From: JBOFDK01 sp051646925
Lineage (GTDB): Bacteria; Bacillota; Clostridia; Lachnospirales; Cellulosilyticaceae
Assembly (NCBI GenBank): GCA_051646925.1
Contig: JBOFDK010000090.1
Span: 10,091 to 74,090 of the forward strand
Reading direction: 5' to 3'
Length of the DNA stretch: 64,000 bases
Shown here: positions 1-9,275 of the stretch, piece by piece
Numbering within the stretch: position 1 is the stretch's first letter
Layout: each line of letters opens with the position of its first letter
Translations under genes and position numbers: made by a program
The notes under the pieces: model-generated
Seen by the model: the letters and a program-made list of their open reading frames with translations, nothing else
What the model was told of the DNA's origin: nothing
The model's database searches: none

Positions 1-941
1 AAAACAGTTCCATCATGCACATACGTTTGAATATTTGTTAACCCTAATCGTTTAGCATTTTTTTGAACTATTTCTATTTTGTGAGCATAAAGATCCGCCG
101 CAATAACTGTTCCTGTATTTTCCATAAGTGTTGCAATATGCGTTGTTTTACCACCTGGCGCACTACACATATCTAGTACCATATCTTCTTTTTGGGCATC
201 TACAACGTGTGCTACAAGCATTGCACTTTCGTCTTGCACTGTCCATTCTCCTGCCTGATAACTATTATGTTTTGCAATATTACCTGTTTGTTTTACTATA
301 TAACCTTCAGCTACTTGGCTTTTTGATACTATTTCCACGCCTTCTTCTTCTATATGGCTAATAAATGTGTTTTTATCTACTTTTAGAGGATTATGTCTTA
401 TACTAACGTGTGCACGCTCATTTAGTTCTTCTAATAATTTTTCAGCAACATCTACACCGTATTGTTTTGTCCACAAAGTTATAATCCATTCTGGGACTGA
501 GTAGTATACACTTAAATATTCTACTTGGTTATTTTTTTTATCTGGATATGTTATATTTTCTTTTTGACGTGCAATCGTACGTAAAACACCGTTTACAAAT
601 GATGATAAATTACTCATTTTACGACGATGCATAATTTTAACCGCTTCATTTGTTACTGCTGAATCTGGTACTTTATCTAAAAATATTAATTGGTACGTAC
701 TCATTCTTAATAGTGCACGTACAAATGGTTTCATTTTTTTTATAGGTGTTTTTGAAAATTGTCCAATAATATAATCTAGCCTAAGTTTATATTTTATCGT
801 TCCATATACAACTTCATTTGCAAATTTACGATCTTTTTCATCCACTTGCTCAAGTGCCTCTTTTAAGGCTAGTTGGATATAACTTTCATCTTTTTCCATA
901 GCTACTAATAAATCAACTATTTGTTCTCTAGCACTTTTCAT
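1..941 (-). CDS. rsmB: 16S rRNA (cytosine-5)-methyltransferase RsmB, 3' end outside window
   Basis: Partial gene: the start ATG is at 941, after a GAGGA-type ribosome site, and the reading frame runs off the window start, so the C-terminus is missing. The N-terminal ~130 residues look like the NusB-like RNA-binding domain of RsmB (KSAREQIVDLL near the start). This is followed by the Rossmann methyltransferase part with the SAM-binding motif DMCSAPGGKT at about residue 265. The family methylates C967 of 16S rRNA using two cysteines; the second lies beyond the window. It is the last visible gene of the fmt-def-priA group, as is usual in Firmicutes, but a hairpin terminator lies just upstream, so it may have its own weak promoter. 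Confidence 0.9.
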   Translation of the reverse strand, partial: MKSAREQIVDLLVAMEKDESYIQLALKEALEQVDEKDRKFANEVVYGTIKYKLRLDYIIGQFSKTPIKKMKPFVRALLRMSTYQLIFLDKVPDSAVTNEAVKIMHRRKMSNLSSFVNGVLRTIARQKENITYPDKKNNQVEYLSVYYSVPEWIITLWTKQYGVDVAEKLLEELNERAHVSIRHNPLKVDKNTFISHIEEEGVEIVSKSQVAEGYIVKQTGNIAKHNSYQAGEWTVQDESAMLVAHVVDAQKEDMVLDMCSAPGGKTTHIATLMENTGTVIAADLYAHKIEIVQKNAKRLGLTNIQTYVHDGTV

Positions 942-986
942 TTGTTATCCTCACTTTATCTAATTCATTTAATAATTAATCTGTAA

Positions 987-1011
987 AAAAGGCGCTTTTT
1001 AGGCGCCTTTT
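987..1011 (-). terminator. Intrinsic terminator after the zinc-protease gene
   Basis: A 9-bp GC-rich stem (AAAAGGCGC paired with GCGCCTTTT, 7-nt loop) overlaps the stop codon of the protease gene and is followed by six T on the minus strand. It would limit read-through into rsmB, 46 nt downstream. Confidence 0.75.
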
Positions 1012-1684
1012 AATCATTATTTCTATTACCATATATTAAAAACAAACGAAGAAGCATTAGTATTGACGTTGCCGCTGCTGCTACATATGTAAACGCTGCC
1101 GCATTCAATACTTCTTTAGCACCTTTTAATTCTTCTGGCCCTAAAATACCACTTTCACTAAGCGCTGCAACCGCACGCTTTGAAGCATCTAATTCAACTG
1201 GTAATGTAACTAATGCAAATAAAGTAGTAAAAGCAAATAAAATTAAACCTATAGTTGTCATACTTGAAAGTGATGTAAATATTCCAAGTAAAATAATAGG
1301 CACTGATAATTTGCTTGCAAAACTAGTAATTGGAAATAATGTATGTCTAAATCTTAAAAAACTATAATCCGTTGCATCTTGAATCGCATGCCCTACTTCA
1401 TGTGCTGCTACACTAACAGCTGATAACGAGTTTTGCCCGTATACTGTCTGTGATAAAAATACTTCTTTAGTTAATGGATTATAATGATCAGTCATAGATC
1501 CTCCAACTGATCGAACATTTACATTATTTATTCCTTCCATCGTTAAAATACGACGTGCAGTGTCTTCACCTGTATATCCTGATACTGCTCTAACACGAGA
1601 GTATTTATTAAATGCACCTTGTACTTTTGCACTTGCTATAACCGGAATAATTGAAATTAATAAAAACAACCCTAAATAAGACAT
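1010..1684 (-). CDS. Membrane-bound neutral zinc metallopeptidase (YugP-type)
   Basis: A 224-residue membrane protein of the family typified by Bacillus YugP. It has an N-terminal hydrophobic helix, a zincin motif AAHEVGHAIQ at about residues 92-101, where the two His would bind zinc and Glu would be catalytic, and two or three further transmembrane helices in the C-terminal half. Family length is about 225, so it is complete. The start at 1684 follows AAAGGAG. It sits downstream of fmt, a common clostridial arrangement. Its substrate is not known; a role in membrane protein quality control would be inference. Confidence 0.85.
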   Translation of the reverse strand: MSYLGLFLLISIIPVIASAKVQGAFNKYSRVRAVSGYTGEDTARRILTMEGINNVNVRSVGGSMTDHYNPLTKEVFLSQTVYGQNSLSAVSVAAHEVGHAIQDATDYSFLRFRHTLFPITSFASKLSVPIILLGIFTSLSSMTTIGLILFAFTTLFALVTLPVELDASKRAVAALSESGILGPEELKGAKEVLNAAAFTYVAAAATSILMLLRLFLIYGNRNND

Positions 1685-1732
1685 AAACTCAGCTCCTTTT
1701 TTATTGTTTTTTAAATAACTCTTATCTTACTA

Positions 1733-2686
1733 CTATTTTCCTAAAACAACATCTGCCTTAATGGTATTTCCTTTGATATACTCAGAAACAAGCATTCTTT
1801 TTTTGTTAGGTGCTTGAATCTCAGAAACAAGCATAATTCCGTCACCTGTTTTTACTAGCATACCATTTTTATCTACCAAACAAATCGTTCCAGCTAATAC
1901 TTTATCATATTGGCTTACAATCAATTCATCAGATATTATATCAGCTGACCATACTTTAAACACCTGACCTTCATAAAATGTATAAGCTCCTGGCCATGGA
2001 TTTACACCTCTTACTAAGCAATCAATATTTTTACTATTTTTTGCCCAATCAATTTCACCTAGTGCTTTTTGAATTGGTGGCGCGTAAGTTGCTTCTTCAT
2101 CATTTTGAGCAACTCTTCCTTTTCCGCCATCTATAATTTGTGGCATAGCTAACTTTAATGTTTCTGCACCAACTATTTTCATTTTATCATGTAGTGTTTG
2201 ATAAGTATCGTTTTTTTCAACTGGCATAGTTGTAGTTAGTAGCATATCTCCAGTATCCATACCTTTATTCATATACATAATAGTGACACCTGTTTCTTCT
2301 TCACCATTAATAATACACCACTGGATAGGCGCTGCCCCTCTATAATGTGGTAATAAAGAACCATGAATATTAATACATCCAAGTGGCGGAATTTCCAAAA
2401 TGGATTCTGGTAAAATTTGACCATATGCTACAACAATCATAACATCTGGTTTTAAAGCTTTTATGTCGCTTAAAAACTCTTCATTTTCTTTAACACGATT
2501 TGGCTGAAATACAGTTAAGTCATATTTTAACGCTAACTCTTTTACAGGAGATATAACTTCTTTTTTACCTCTGCCTTTTGGACGATCTGGCTGCGTCACT
2601 ACTCCAACTATTTCGTGTCCTTCATCTATTAACATCTGTAATGTTGGCACCGAAAATTCCGGTGTTCCCATAAAAACAACTTTCAT
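1733..2686 (-). CDS. fmt: Methionyl-tRNA formyltransferase
   Basis: Transfers a formyl group from 10-formyl-tetrahydrofolate to the methionine of initiator tRNA. The protein has 317 residues, the normal length. The N-terminal domain starts MKVVFMGTPEFSVP and carries the catalytic/folate loop SLLPHYRGAAPIQW at about residues 110-123. The C-terminal third is the oligonucleotide-binding domain (GEIDWAKN onward). The start at 2686 follows AGGAGGT. It lies 17 nt after def, so formylation and deformylation of nascent proteins are encoded together. Confidence 0.96.
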   Translation of the reverse strand: MKVVFMGTPEFSVPTLQMLIDEGHEIVGVVTQPDRPKGRGKKEVISPVKELALKYDLTVFQPNRVKENEEFLSDIKALKPDVMIVVAYGQILPESILEIPPLGCINIHGSLLPHYRGAAPIQWCIINGEEETGVTIMYMNKGMDTGDMLLTTTMPVEKNDTYQTLHDKMKIVGAETLKLAMPQIIDGGKGRVAQNDEEATYAPPIQKALGEIDWAKNSKNIDCLVRGVNPWPGAYTFYEGQVFKVWSADIISDELIVSQYDKVLAGTICLVDKNGMLVKTGDGIMLVSEIQAPNKKRMLVSEYIKGNTIKADVVLGK

Positions 2687-2703
2687 AGTATACCTCCTAA
2701 AGG

Positions 2704-3171
2704 CTATTCTTCAATTTGCGCCTCTTCAAGTTCACCTTCTACTAAATCAATAAACAGATTTCCTTCTAAATGGTCATTTTCATGTAATAATGCACGAGCC
2801 ATTAGTTCTTCTCCTGTTACTTCAAAATATTCACCATTACGATTTTGCGCTTTTACTGTAACACGATTTGGTCTTCTAACTAAGCCATAACATCCAGGAA
2901 CACTTAGGCAACCTTCCTGCCCAAACTGCTCACCATCTGTTTTTATTATTTCTGGGTTAATGAATTCTATTAAACCATCACCTACATCTACAACGAAAAT
3001 TCTTTTTAAAATTCCTATTTGCGGAGCTGCAAGACCAACACCTTCAGCTTCATACATTGTATCACGCATATCATCTAATAATATGTGCAATTTTTCATCA
3101 AATTTTTCAACTCTTTTAGATATTTTTCTTAAAACCTCATCTTGTTTTGTTCTTATAGTACGTATTGCCAT
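2704..3171 (-). CDS. def: Peptide deformylase
   Basis: Removes the formyl group from N-terminal formyl-methionine of new proteins. All three family motifs are present: GVGLAAPQIG, EGCLSVPG (metal-binding Cys) and LLHENDHLEG (HExxH metal site), in a 155-residue protein. An upstream in-frame ATG at 3216 exists, but it lies inside priA. The start at 3171 (MAIRTIRTKQ) has an excellent AAAGGAG site and gives the normal N-terminus of the family, so I chose it. The spacing to priA upstream is 14 nt and to fmt downstream 17 nt, consistent with one transcript. Confidence 0.95.
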   Translation of the reverse strand: MAIRTIRTKQDEVLRKISKRVEKFDEKLHILLDDMRDTMYEAEGVGLAAPQIGILKRIFVVDVGDGLIEFINPEIIKTDGEQFGQEGCLSVPGCYGLVRRPNRVTVKAQNRNGEYFEVTGEELMARALLHENDHLEGNLFIDLVEGELEEAQIEE

Positions 3172-3185
3172 TGTTTCATCTCCTT

Positions 3186-5432
3186 TTATAACATCATAAA
3201 CGGGTCTATGTCCCAACTGATTTTTATTTGTTCTACCTTTTCACGCTTTTGAAACTGTTCTAAGCAGTATTGCCCATATAACATTATTCTATCACGTTCA
3301 TCTCCAATTATAACTATTTTCCACCGATAATCATCTGCAATCTTTCCAATAGTTGCAACTGTTGGTCCTAATATACGGAAAAATTTTTTCTTGTTATAAT
3401 ACTGATAATATTGCGCTAATAAATGTGATTTTTGAATCACTTCTTTTTCATTTTTTCCTGTAATTAACAGCTGAAAAACATGTGTATACGGCGGATACCC
3501 CATCTGTTCACGATGTGATAATTCTGCCTCATAAAATGCTTTTTGCTGAAAATTTTTCACTTGTTGTAATACACCATTGTCAGGATTATATGTTTGTATA
3601 AATACTCTGCCCGCAAGTGAACCTCTCCCAGCGCGTCCTAATACTTGTGTTAGTAGCTGAAAAGTTCTCTCCCCGCTTCTAAAATCTTGCATAAAAAGCG
3701 ACTGATCTGCCGCAATTACACCAACTAACGTTACGTTTGGAAAATCATGCCCTTTAGCAATCATCTGTGTTCCAACTAATACGTTAAATTCACGATTTTT
3801 AAATGCTTGTAATATTTTAGCATGTCCTTCTTTACCTGTTGTAGTATCAAAGTCCATTCGCCTAACACCATACATATGAAAAAAAGTATTCAAATATGCT
3901 TCAACTTTTTCTGTACCATTTCCAAAAAAACGAATATGTTTACTTCCGCATTCTGGACATATTTCTGGAATTGCCTGTTCGGAGCCGCAATGATGACATA
4001 TAACTTTATTATCCTGTAAATGATACGTCATTGCAATATCACAATGTTTACATTTTACAACGTAACCACAACTTCTACAATTAATAAATGTCGAATGTCC
4101 TCTTCTGTTTATAAGTAACATCACTTGTTGATTTTCTTTAAGCGTTGTTTCAATTGCTTCATGTAACTCTTCGCTTATAACATTTGGGTTTCCTTTTTGC
4201 AGTTCCTGCCTCATATCAACGATTGTAACATTAGGTAACATTGCCCCTGTCGCTCTTTTCGTTAATATTAGCTTTTCCATATTTCCTTTCTCCGCCTCGT
4301 AGTAACTTTCTATACTAGGAGTCGCCGAAGCTAAAAGCACCGTTCCTTTTTGAAATGCCATACGCTCTTTTGCAAGATCGGCAGCATGATATTTTGGTGT
4401 TGTTTCTGATTTATACGTCGTTTCATGCTCTTCATCGATGACAATTAAACCTAAGTTTGGCATAGGCATAAACACTGCGCTTCTTGGGCCAATTACTACA
4501 CTAACCTCGCCTTGTAAAACACGTGCATATAACTGCTGCCTTTCATTTACATTCATCCTACTATGATTAAGTGCTACTGCATTACCAAAACGTTCTTCAA
4601 AACGCTTGAATGTCTGAGGAGTTAGTGCAATTTCTGGAACAAGCACAATCGCTGTTTGTTTTTTTTTGATTGCACTTCTAATTGCATGTAAAAACACTTC
4701 TGTCTTTCCGCTACCTGTCACACCTTCTAATAAAATCACATGACTACTATCATCATCTAGACATGTATTAATATGCATGCAAGCAACTTCTTGTTCATCA
4801 TTTAACATTTGAAAAGCATTATCTTGAATATCATCTAACTTAAACGGTATTGTAACTATATCTTTTTGTATAATTCCTTTTTTGATTAACGTTTGCAAGC
4901 TACTTTGGCTAAATTCCTCACAGTTTTTTAACTGCGTTTCTTCTATTTTACCTTTATCTAAAAGTAGTTCTAGTAAAAATTTTTGTTTTTCAAATGTCTT
5001 TTTATGACAATTTGCGCCACAAAACCTAGCTACCTCTGGTCTTTTCCATGCCAATTGATAATAAACTTCTGATGGACGCTTATACGTAATAGGCGATTCT
5101 GTAAGTCCTGGTGGTAAAACCGTTTGAATAGCTAGAGCATATGTAGTTCCGTATGCTTTTACCATGTATGATACTAAATGTAGTATCTCTTTTGATAAAA
5201 TTGGTGGCTCATCAATAAACTCTGCAATCATTTTCATTTTATACTTACTCTCAGGCGGTGTTTCACTAATTGCCATCACATATCCAATTTGATGATTATT
5301 ACGCATGCCAAATGGTACTTTAACACGCATACCAACTTGAATATCCATTTCTTCTGGGATTTCATAAGTAAAAAACTTATCAATTTCGGGAACTTTGGCA
5401 AATTGAATAATAATTTGTGCATAAGTCGCCAC
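3186..5432 (-). CDS. priA: Primosomal replication restart helicase PriA
   Basis: A 748-residue 3'-5' helicase that reloads the replication machinery at collapsed forks. An N-terminal DNA-binding domain is followed by a superfamily 2 helicase core with Walker A GVTGSGKTE near residue 240 and the DEEH box. An eight-cysteine zinc-binding insertion sits at about residues 450-500 (CRSCGY, CKHC, CHHC, CPEC). Helicase motif VLGRAGRG is in the C-terminal half. Length is normal. The coaBC gene, which usually lies between rpoZ and priA in Firmicutes, is absent here. The start at 5432 follows AGGGGG. Confidence 0.96.
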   Translation of the reverse strand: MATYAQIIIQFAKVPEIDKFFTYEIPEEMDIQVGMRVKVPFGMRNNHQIGYVMAISETPPESKYKMKMIAEFIDEPPILSKEILHLVSYMVKAYGTTYALAIQTVLPPGLTESPITYKRPSEVYYQLAWKRPEVARFCGANCHKKTFEKQKFLLELLLDKGKIEETQLKNCEEFSQSSLQTLIKKGIIQKDIVTIPFKLDDIQDNAFQMLNDEQEVACMHINTCLDDDSSHVILLEGVTGSGKTEVFLHAIRSAIKKKQTAIVLVPEIALTPQTFKRFEERFGNAVALNHSRMNVNERQQLYARVLQGEVSVVIGPRSAVFMPMPNLGLIVIDEEHETTYKSETTPKYHAADLAKERMAFQKGTVLLASATPSIESYYEAEKGNMEKLILTKRATGAMLPNVTIVDMRQELQKGNPNVISEELHEAIETTLKENQQVMLLINRRGHSTFINCRSCGYVVKCKHCDIAMTYHLQDNKVICHHCGSEQAIPEICPECGSKHIRFFGNGTEKVEAYLNTFFHMYGVRRMDFDTTTGKEGHAKILQAFKNREFNVLVGTQMIAKGHDFPNVTLVGVIAADQSLFMQDFRSGERTFQLLTQVLGRAGRGSLAGRVFIQTYNPDNGVLQQVKNFQQKAFYEAELSHREQMGYPPYTHVFQLLITGKNEKEVIQKSHLLAQYYQYYNKKKFFRILGPTVATIGKIADDYRWKIVIIGDERDRIMLYGQYCLEQFQKREKVEQIKISWDIDPFMML

Positions 5433-5469
5433 TACAATCCCCCTCTTAACTACTTCTTAATATAAAGAG

Positions 5470-5492
5470 AAACAAGTGAAATTCACTTGTTT
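5470..5492 (-). terminator. Hairpin between rpoZ and priA
   Basis: A perfect 10-bp stem (AAACAAGTGA with TCACTTGTTT, 3-nt loop) overlaps the rpoZ stop codon. On the minus strand it is followed by a CTCTTTA tract rather than a clean T-run. It may be a partial terminator or an RNA-processing hairpin that lowers priA expression; weak evidence. Confidence 0.4.
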
Positions 5493-5796
5493 ATCCTTCT
5501 AAATGACGCTCTTTAATTTTTATTTTTCCAGTATATAATTCATCTACTGCTATAGAAGTTGGTTTTTTATGTTTTAAAATTTCATTGAATTCTGCTGCTT
5601 CTTTGATACGAATAGGATCAATTGGAACATCTATTGTTTTATCTGCTTTTGCAATACTTTCTTCATTAACAATATCAATAATTTGACGTGCTCGTCTAGC
5701 AGTTGCAATAACTATAGAGTATCGACTAGTAACTACTGTTTCCTCAGCATCATTATTTAATTTTTGCATTAATTGTGTATAAGATGGTTGTAACAT
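5491..5796 (-). CDS. rpoZ: RNA polymerase omega subunit
   Basis: Small RNA polymerase subunit that helps assembly of the beta' subunit. The 101-residue protein starts MLQPSYTQLM and carries the omega signature VTSRYSIVIATARRARQI, followed by a charged tail ending IKIKERHLEG, which is longer than the ~70-residue minimum but common in clostridia. The position directly after gmk (15 nt) is the conserved Firmicutes order and supports the call. The start at 5796 follows AAGGAG. Confidence 0.93.
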   Translation of the reverse strand: MLQPSYTQLMQKLNNDAEETVVTSRYSIVIATARRARQIIDIVNEESIAKADKTIDVPIDPIRIKEAAEFNEILKHKKPTSIAVDELYTGKIKIKERHLEG

Positions 5797-5811
5797 AATA
5801 ATTTCTCCTTA

Positions 5812-6417
5812 TTATTGGTTCAGCATATGTTGTATATATTCTTTATAACGATAACTTTTTAATTTTTCTGCAAAAACAATATTTTTTATTGCCTCTACAG
5901 CCTGATTTAAATCATCGTTAACAACGACATAATCGTATTCTTTAAAAAGTTGTACTTCATCAAGTGCACGGCTTAATCTTTTTTCAATAACATCTAGTGT
6001 TTCTGTATTACGTCCGACTAAGCGGTTACGTAATTCATCCATCGTTGGCGGCATAACAAATATAAAAATTGCATCTGGGTAAACACTCTTTACTTGCAAT
6101 GCACCCTGTACTTCAATTTCTAATATAATGTCTTTACCACTTTCTATTGTTGTATTGATAAAATCTTTAGGTGTACCATAATAATTATCACAAAAACAAG
6201 CATACTCTAAAAGCTCTTCTTTTGCAATCATACTTTCAAATTCTTCTCTTGTTCTAAAGAAATAATGTGACCCATGTATTTCCCCATCTCTTTGCGCTCT
6301 TGTCGTTGCTGAAATGGATAGAACAAATTGCTCATCTTGAATCAATTCTTTTACTATAGTACCTTTTCCTGAACCAGACGGCCCCGATAATACAATTTTC
6401 AAGCCTTCTTTTCTCAT
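5812..6417 (-). CDS. gmk: Guanylate kinase
   Basis: Phosphorylates GMP to GDP. The 201-residue protein has the P-loop LSGPSGSGKGT at about residues 9-19, the GMP-binding region (SHYFFRTREEF, LEYACFCDNYYGTP) and the lid (RLSRALDEV); length is normal. It sits 25 nt after yicC. In many Firmicutes the biofilm/sporulation regulator gene remA lies in this gap; here there is no room for it. Confidence 0.96.
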   Translation of the reverse strand: MRKEGLKIVLSGPSGSGKGTIVKELIQDEQFVLSISATTRAQRDGEIHGSHYFFRTREEFESMIAKEELLEYACFCDNYYGTPKDFINTTIESGKDIILEIEVQGALQVKSVYPDAIFIFVMPPTMDELRNRLVGRNTETLDVIEKRLSRALDEVQLFKEYDYVVVNDDLNQAVEAIKNIVFAEKLKSYRYKEYIQHMLNQ

Positions 6418-6442
6418 AAATTATCTCCTCAAATAGCCTATC

Positions 6443-7321
6443 TTATTCTATATTTTGAATTTGCTCTCGCATTTTTTCAATTTCTGTTTTTAATGCTACC
6501 GCATATTGCGTTACATCATAGTCATTTGCTTTTGATGCAATAGTATTTGCTTCTCTACTCATTTCTTGCATTAAAAAATCTAATTTACGTCCCACACTAC
6601 CACTTTCTTCTAAAATTTGTGCTAGTTGCCCTACATGACTTGTAAGCCGTATTAGTTCTTCATCAATTGCCATTCTATCTGCAAAAATAGCGACTTCCGT
6701 TGCTAGACGCATTTCATCTACTACACCAGGGGCCAAAAGTTGTTTTAATTTATTTTGAAGTTTTTCTTTATATTTTTCGGTAATACGTGGGCTATTTTTA
6801 GTAAGTTCATCTACATAGGCTTGTACTATTTTACTTTTTTCTAATAAATCTTTTTTTAAAGCACTACCTTCTACTTCTCGCATTTTAATAATTTCATCAA
6901 GTGTGTTTTTTAAAATATTTTGTACTACCGGCCATATAACTTCTAAATCTACGCTTTTTTTATGAATACTTACAAGATCATTTACTTCCATAAGTTCAGC
7001 TAAACCTATATTGTCTTGAATACCCATCTCCGCACCTAATTTACGTAAACTATTTACATAAGCTCTGCATACACGTTCATTTATAATAATTTCAACATCT
7101 TCTTCATTCAAACTTTGATAATAAAGATTTACGTCTACTTTACCACGCCCGATAGCTTCTTTAATCATTTTTCGCATTTTATCTTCTAATGCATTCAATG
7201 ATTTTGGCATGCGTATATGAATATCACAATACCTATGATTTACACTGCTTATTTCCAAATTAAAACGGTGTCCATCTTCTTCTGTTTCACATCGTCCATA
7301 GCCTGTCATACTCCGAATCAT
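6443..7321 (-). CDS. yicC: YicC/YloC-family endoribonuclease
   Basis: A 292-residue protein with the family's N-terminal signature MIRSMTGYGR and C-terminal region with GRKLDFLMQEMSREANT. Members are hexameric metal-dependent RNases that help degrade structured or small RNAs. It is the first gene of the gmk-rpoZ-priA-def-fmt operon, 45 nt after a strong promoter at 7373-7401. Length and both termini fit the family, so it is complete. Confidence 0.92.
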   Translation of the reverse strand: MIRSMTGYGRCETEEDGHRFNLEISSVNHRYCDIHIRMPKSLNALEDKMRKMIKEAIGRGKVDVNLYYQSLNEEDVEIIINERVCRAYVNSLRKLGAEMGIQDNIGLAELMEVNDLVSIHKKSVDLEVIWPVVQNILKNTLDEIIKMREVEGSALKKDLLEKSKIVQAYVDELTKNSPRITEKYKEKLQNKLKQLLAPGVVDEMRLATEVAIFADRMAIDEELIRLTSHVGQLAQILEESGSVGRKLDFLMQEMSREANTIASKANDYDVTQYAVALKTEIEKMREQIQNIE

Positions 7322-7372
7322 TTTTGTACCCGCTTTCTATTACTTGGAATTTTACAACTTCAATTGCTCAAT

Positions 7373-7401
7373 ATTATATCATAGTTTCCTATCAATTTCA
7401 A
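7373..7401 (-). promoter_or_regulatory. Sigma-A promoter of the yicC-gmk-rpoZ-priA-def-fmt operon
   Basis: Read on the minus strand: TTGAAA (7396-7401), 17-nt spacer, TATAAT (7373-7378). Transcription would start near 7366, giving a ~45-nt leader before yicC. The same intergenic region must also hold the promoter of divergent rqcH; the best plus-strand candidate (TTTACA-17-TTATAT at 7351-7379) is weaker. Confidence 0.75.
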
Positions 7402-7445
7402 AAAAAATATGCTATACTTCTGCTAAAACAAAGGGGGTATTTTCC

Positions 7446-9206
7446 ATGGCATTAGACGGCGTAGTTCTTTCAAATATAGTTCATGAACTAAATTCCACTT
7501 TAATAGGTGGACGTATTGATAAAATTTATCAACCTGAAAAAGAAGAAATGATTTTCACTATACGCAGTGGTCGAGAAAATTTCAGATTATTACTTACTGC
7601 AAATAGCAGTTATCCTAGAATACATTTCACAGAAAAAACAAAAGCTTCACCAGCGTCACCACCCATGTTTTGTATGCTTCTTCGAAAACATCTTATTTCT
7701 GGCAAAATTTTAGCAATTCATCAACCCGACTTTGAGCGAATAGTTAGAATAGATCTCGAAGCGCAAAACGAACTTGGGGACAAAGAGGCAAAATGCCTTA
7801 TTATCGAAATTATGGGGCGTCATAGTAATATTATTTTGACAAAAAAAGACGGTACTATTATAGACAGTATAAAACACATTTCTTTAGACAAAAGTAGTGT
7901 TCGTGCTATATTGCCTGGCAAAAATTATACCGCTCCTCCTAGTCAAAATAAACATAACCCTTTACTTGTCGATGAAACAATGTTTAAATCATACCTCTTA
8001 AAAGAAAATACTCCTTTTCCAAAGGTGCTATATACAACTTTTAGCGGTTTGTCACCTCTTATTTCTACTGAATTATCATTACCACTTGGTGATACAAATG
8101 ATTTGACACCTAATGATTTATCTTCTTCTCAGTGGAAATTACTTTGGGATAATTTTTATAATTTAATATTACGTATTAAAAATGGTAACTTTTCTCCTAT
8201 TATATACAAAACAACTGATGGTGACCCTGTAGATTTTTATAGTGTACCTCTTAGTCTTTTTCCAGATAAGACAGCTACACCGTTTACGTCTATTTCATCA
8301 CTTCTTGAAAACTACTATTTTGATAGAAGTACACACTTCATTGTTTCTCAAAAAACATCAGATATCAAAAAAATTATTACTACATTTATAGATCGTGCAA
8401 AACGAAAACAAACTCTTCAGCAAAAAGCAATTACTGAAAGCCATAACTGTGCGCAGGATAAAATTTACGGAGAACTTCTAACCGCATATTCATATTCTGT
8501 ACCTGCAGGTTCTACTGTCTTTACGACAACAAATTACTACAAAGAGCCTTATGAAACAATGGATATTCCTCTTGATCCACTATTATCTGCAATCGAAAAT
8601 GCGCAGCGCTACTTTAAACGTTACAATAAGTCAAAAAGAACTTTAGTTGCCGCTACCGCTCAGTTAAAAGTTATAGAGGAAGATTTGAACTACCTAAACT
8701 CTGTGCTTACTTCCCTTGACTTTTTAGAAACACCTGAAGATATTTTAGGACTTCGCCAAGAACTAGTTGATATGGGATATTTGAAAAAACGTAAACAAAA
8801 AGGCCCTAAGCCTCAAAAAAATGCAATTCCTTATATGCGTTTTAAATCTACAACAGGTGTAATGATTTACGTTGGTAAAAATAATTATCAAAACGATGAA
8901 CTTACTATGAAATTTGCTAATTCTCGTGACTTATGGCTACACATAAAAGATGGCCCAGGTTCTCACGTTATCGTACGCCTAGACAATCAAACAGTAGATG
9001 ATACTACGCTTATTGAGGCTGCTCAAATCGCAGCGTATTATAGTAATGCAAAACATGGCAGTAATGTTGCTATTGATTATACGGAAAAGAAAAATGTCAA
9101 AAAAATTCCTGGCGCTAAACCTGGTTTAGTAACCTATCAAAATTTTAAAACAATTTATGTAACACCTACTATGCATTTTGTAAAATCTCTTAGCGTAGAA
9201 AAATAA
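7446..9206 (+). CDS. rqcH: Ribosome quality control factor RqcH (NFACT family)
   Basis: RqcH binds obstructed 50S subunits and adds C-terminal alanine tails that mark stalled peptides for degradation. The protein has 586 residues from the chosen start. It has an NFACT-N domain (LDGVVLSNIVHEL at the start), a coiled-coil middle (residues ~350-460), and an NFACT-R domain with the motif DLWLHIKDGPGSH near residue 500. The frame is open 34 codons further upstream, but the ATG at 7446 has an AAAGGGGGT ribosome site and gives the canonical N-terminus. It is the only clear plus-strand gene in the window, transcribed divergently from yicC. Related streptococcal/listerial proteins were first described as fibronectin-binding, which is an alternative label. 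Confidence 0.93.
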   Translation: MALDGVVLSNIVHELNSTLIGGRIDKIYQPEKEEMIFTIRSGRENFRLLLTANSSYPRIHFTEKTKASPASPPMFCMLLRKHLISGKILAIHQPDFERIVRIDLEAQNELGDKEAKCLIIEIMGRHSNIILTKKDGTIIDSIKHISLDKSSVRAILPGKNYTAPPSQNKHNPLLVDETMFKSYLLKENTPFPKVLYTTFSGLSPLISTELSLPLGDTNDLTPNDLSSSQWKLLWDNFYNLILRIKNGNFSPIIYKTTDGDPVDFYSVPLSLFPDKTATPFTSISSLLENYYFDRSTHFIVSQKTSDIKKIITTFIDRAKRKQTLQQKAITESHNCAQDKIYGELLTAYSYSVPAGSTVFTTTNYYKEPYETMDIPLDPLLSAIENAQRYFKRYNKSKRTLVAATAQLKVIEEDLNYLNSVLTSLDFLETPEDILGLRQELVDMGYLKKRKQKGPKPQKNAIPYMRFKSTTGVMIYVGKNNYQNDELTMKFANSRDLWLHIKDGPGSHVIVRLDNQTVDDTTLIEAAQIAAYYSNAKHGSNVAIDYTEKKNVKKIPGAKPGLVTYQNFKTIYVTPTMHFVKSLSVEK

Positions 9207-9253
9207 AAAATGATGTCTAAAACTATTTAATTAGTCTTTAGACATCATTTTTT
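9205..9253 (+). terminator. Strong intrinsic terminator after rqcH, probably bidirectional
   Basis: A 17-bp A/T-flanked stem (AAAAAATGATGTCTAAA with its complement at 9237-9253, 15-nt loop) overlaps the rqcH stop codon and ends in a run of T. A-tracts on the other side make it usable by the minus-strand gene that converges from 9276. Confidence 0.85.
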
Positions 9254-9275
9254 GCTTTTAATAAAAATATATATA

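Noticed and set aside
128..361. Plus-strand open frame opposite rsmB
   Set aside because: It lies on the antisense strand of a clear rsmB frame and its translation is low-complexity, rich in Leu/Tyr; a shadow.
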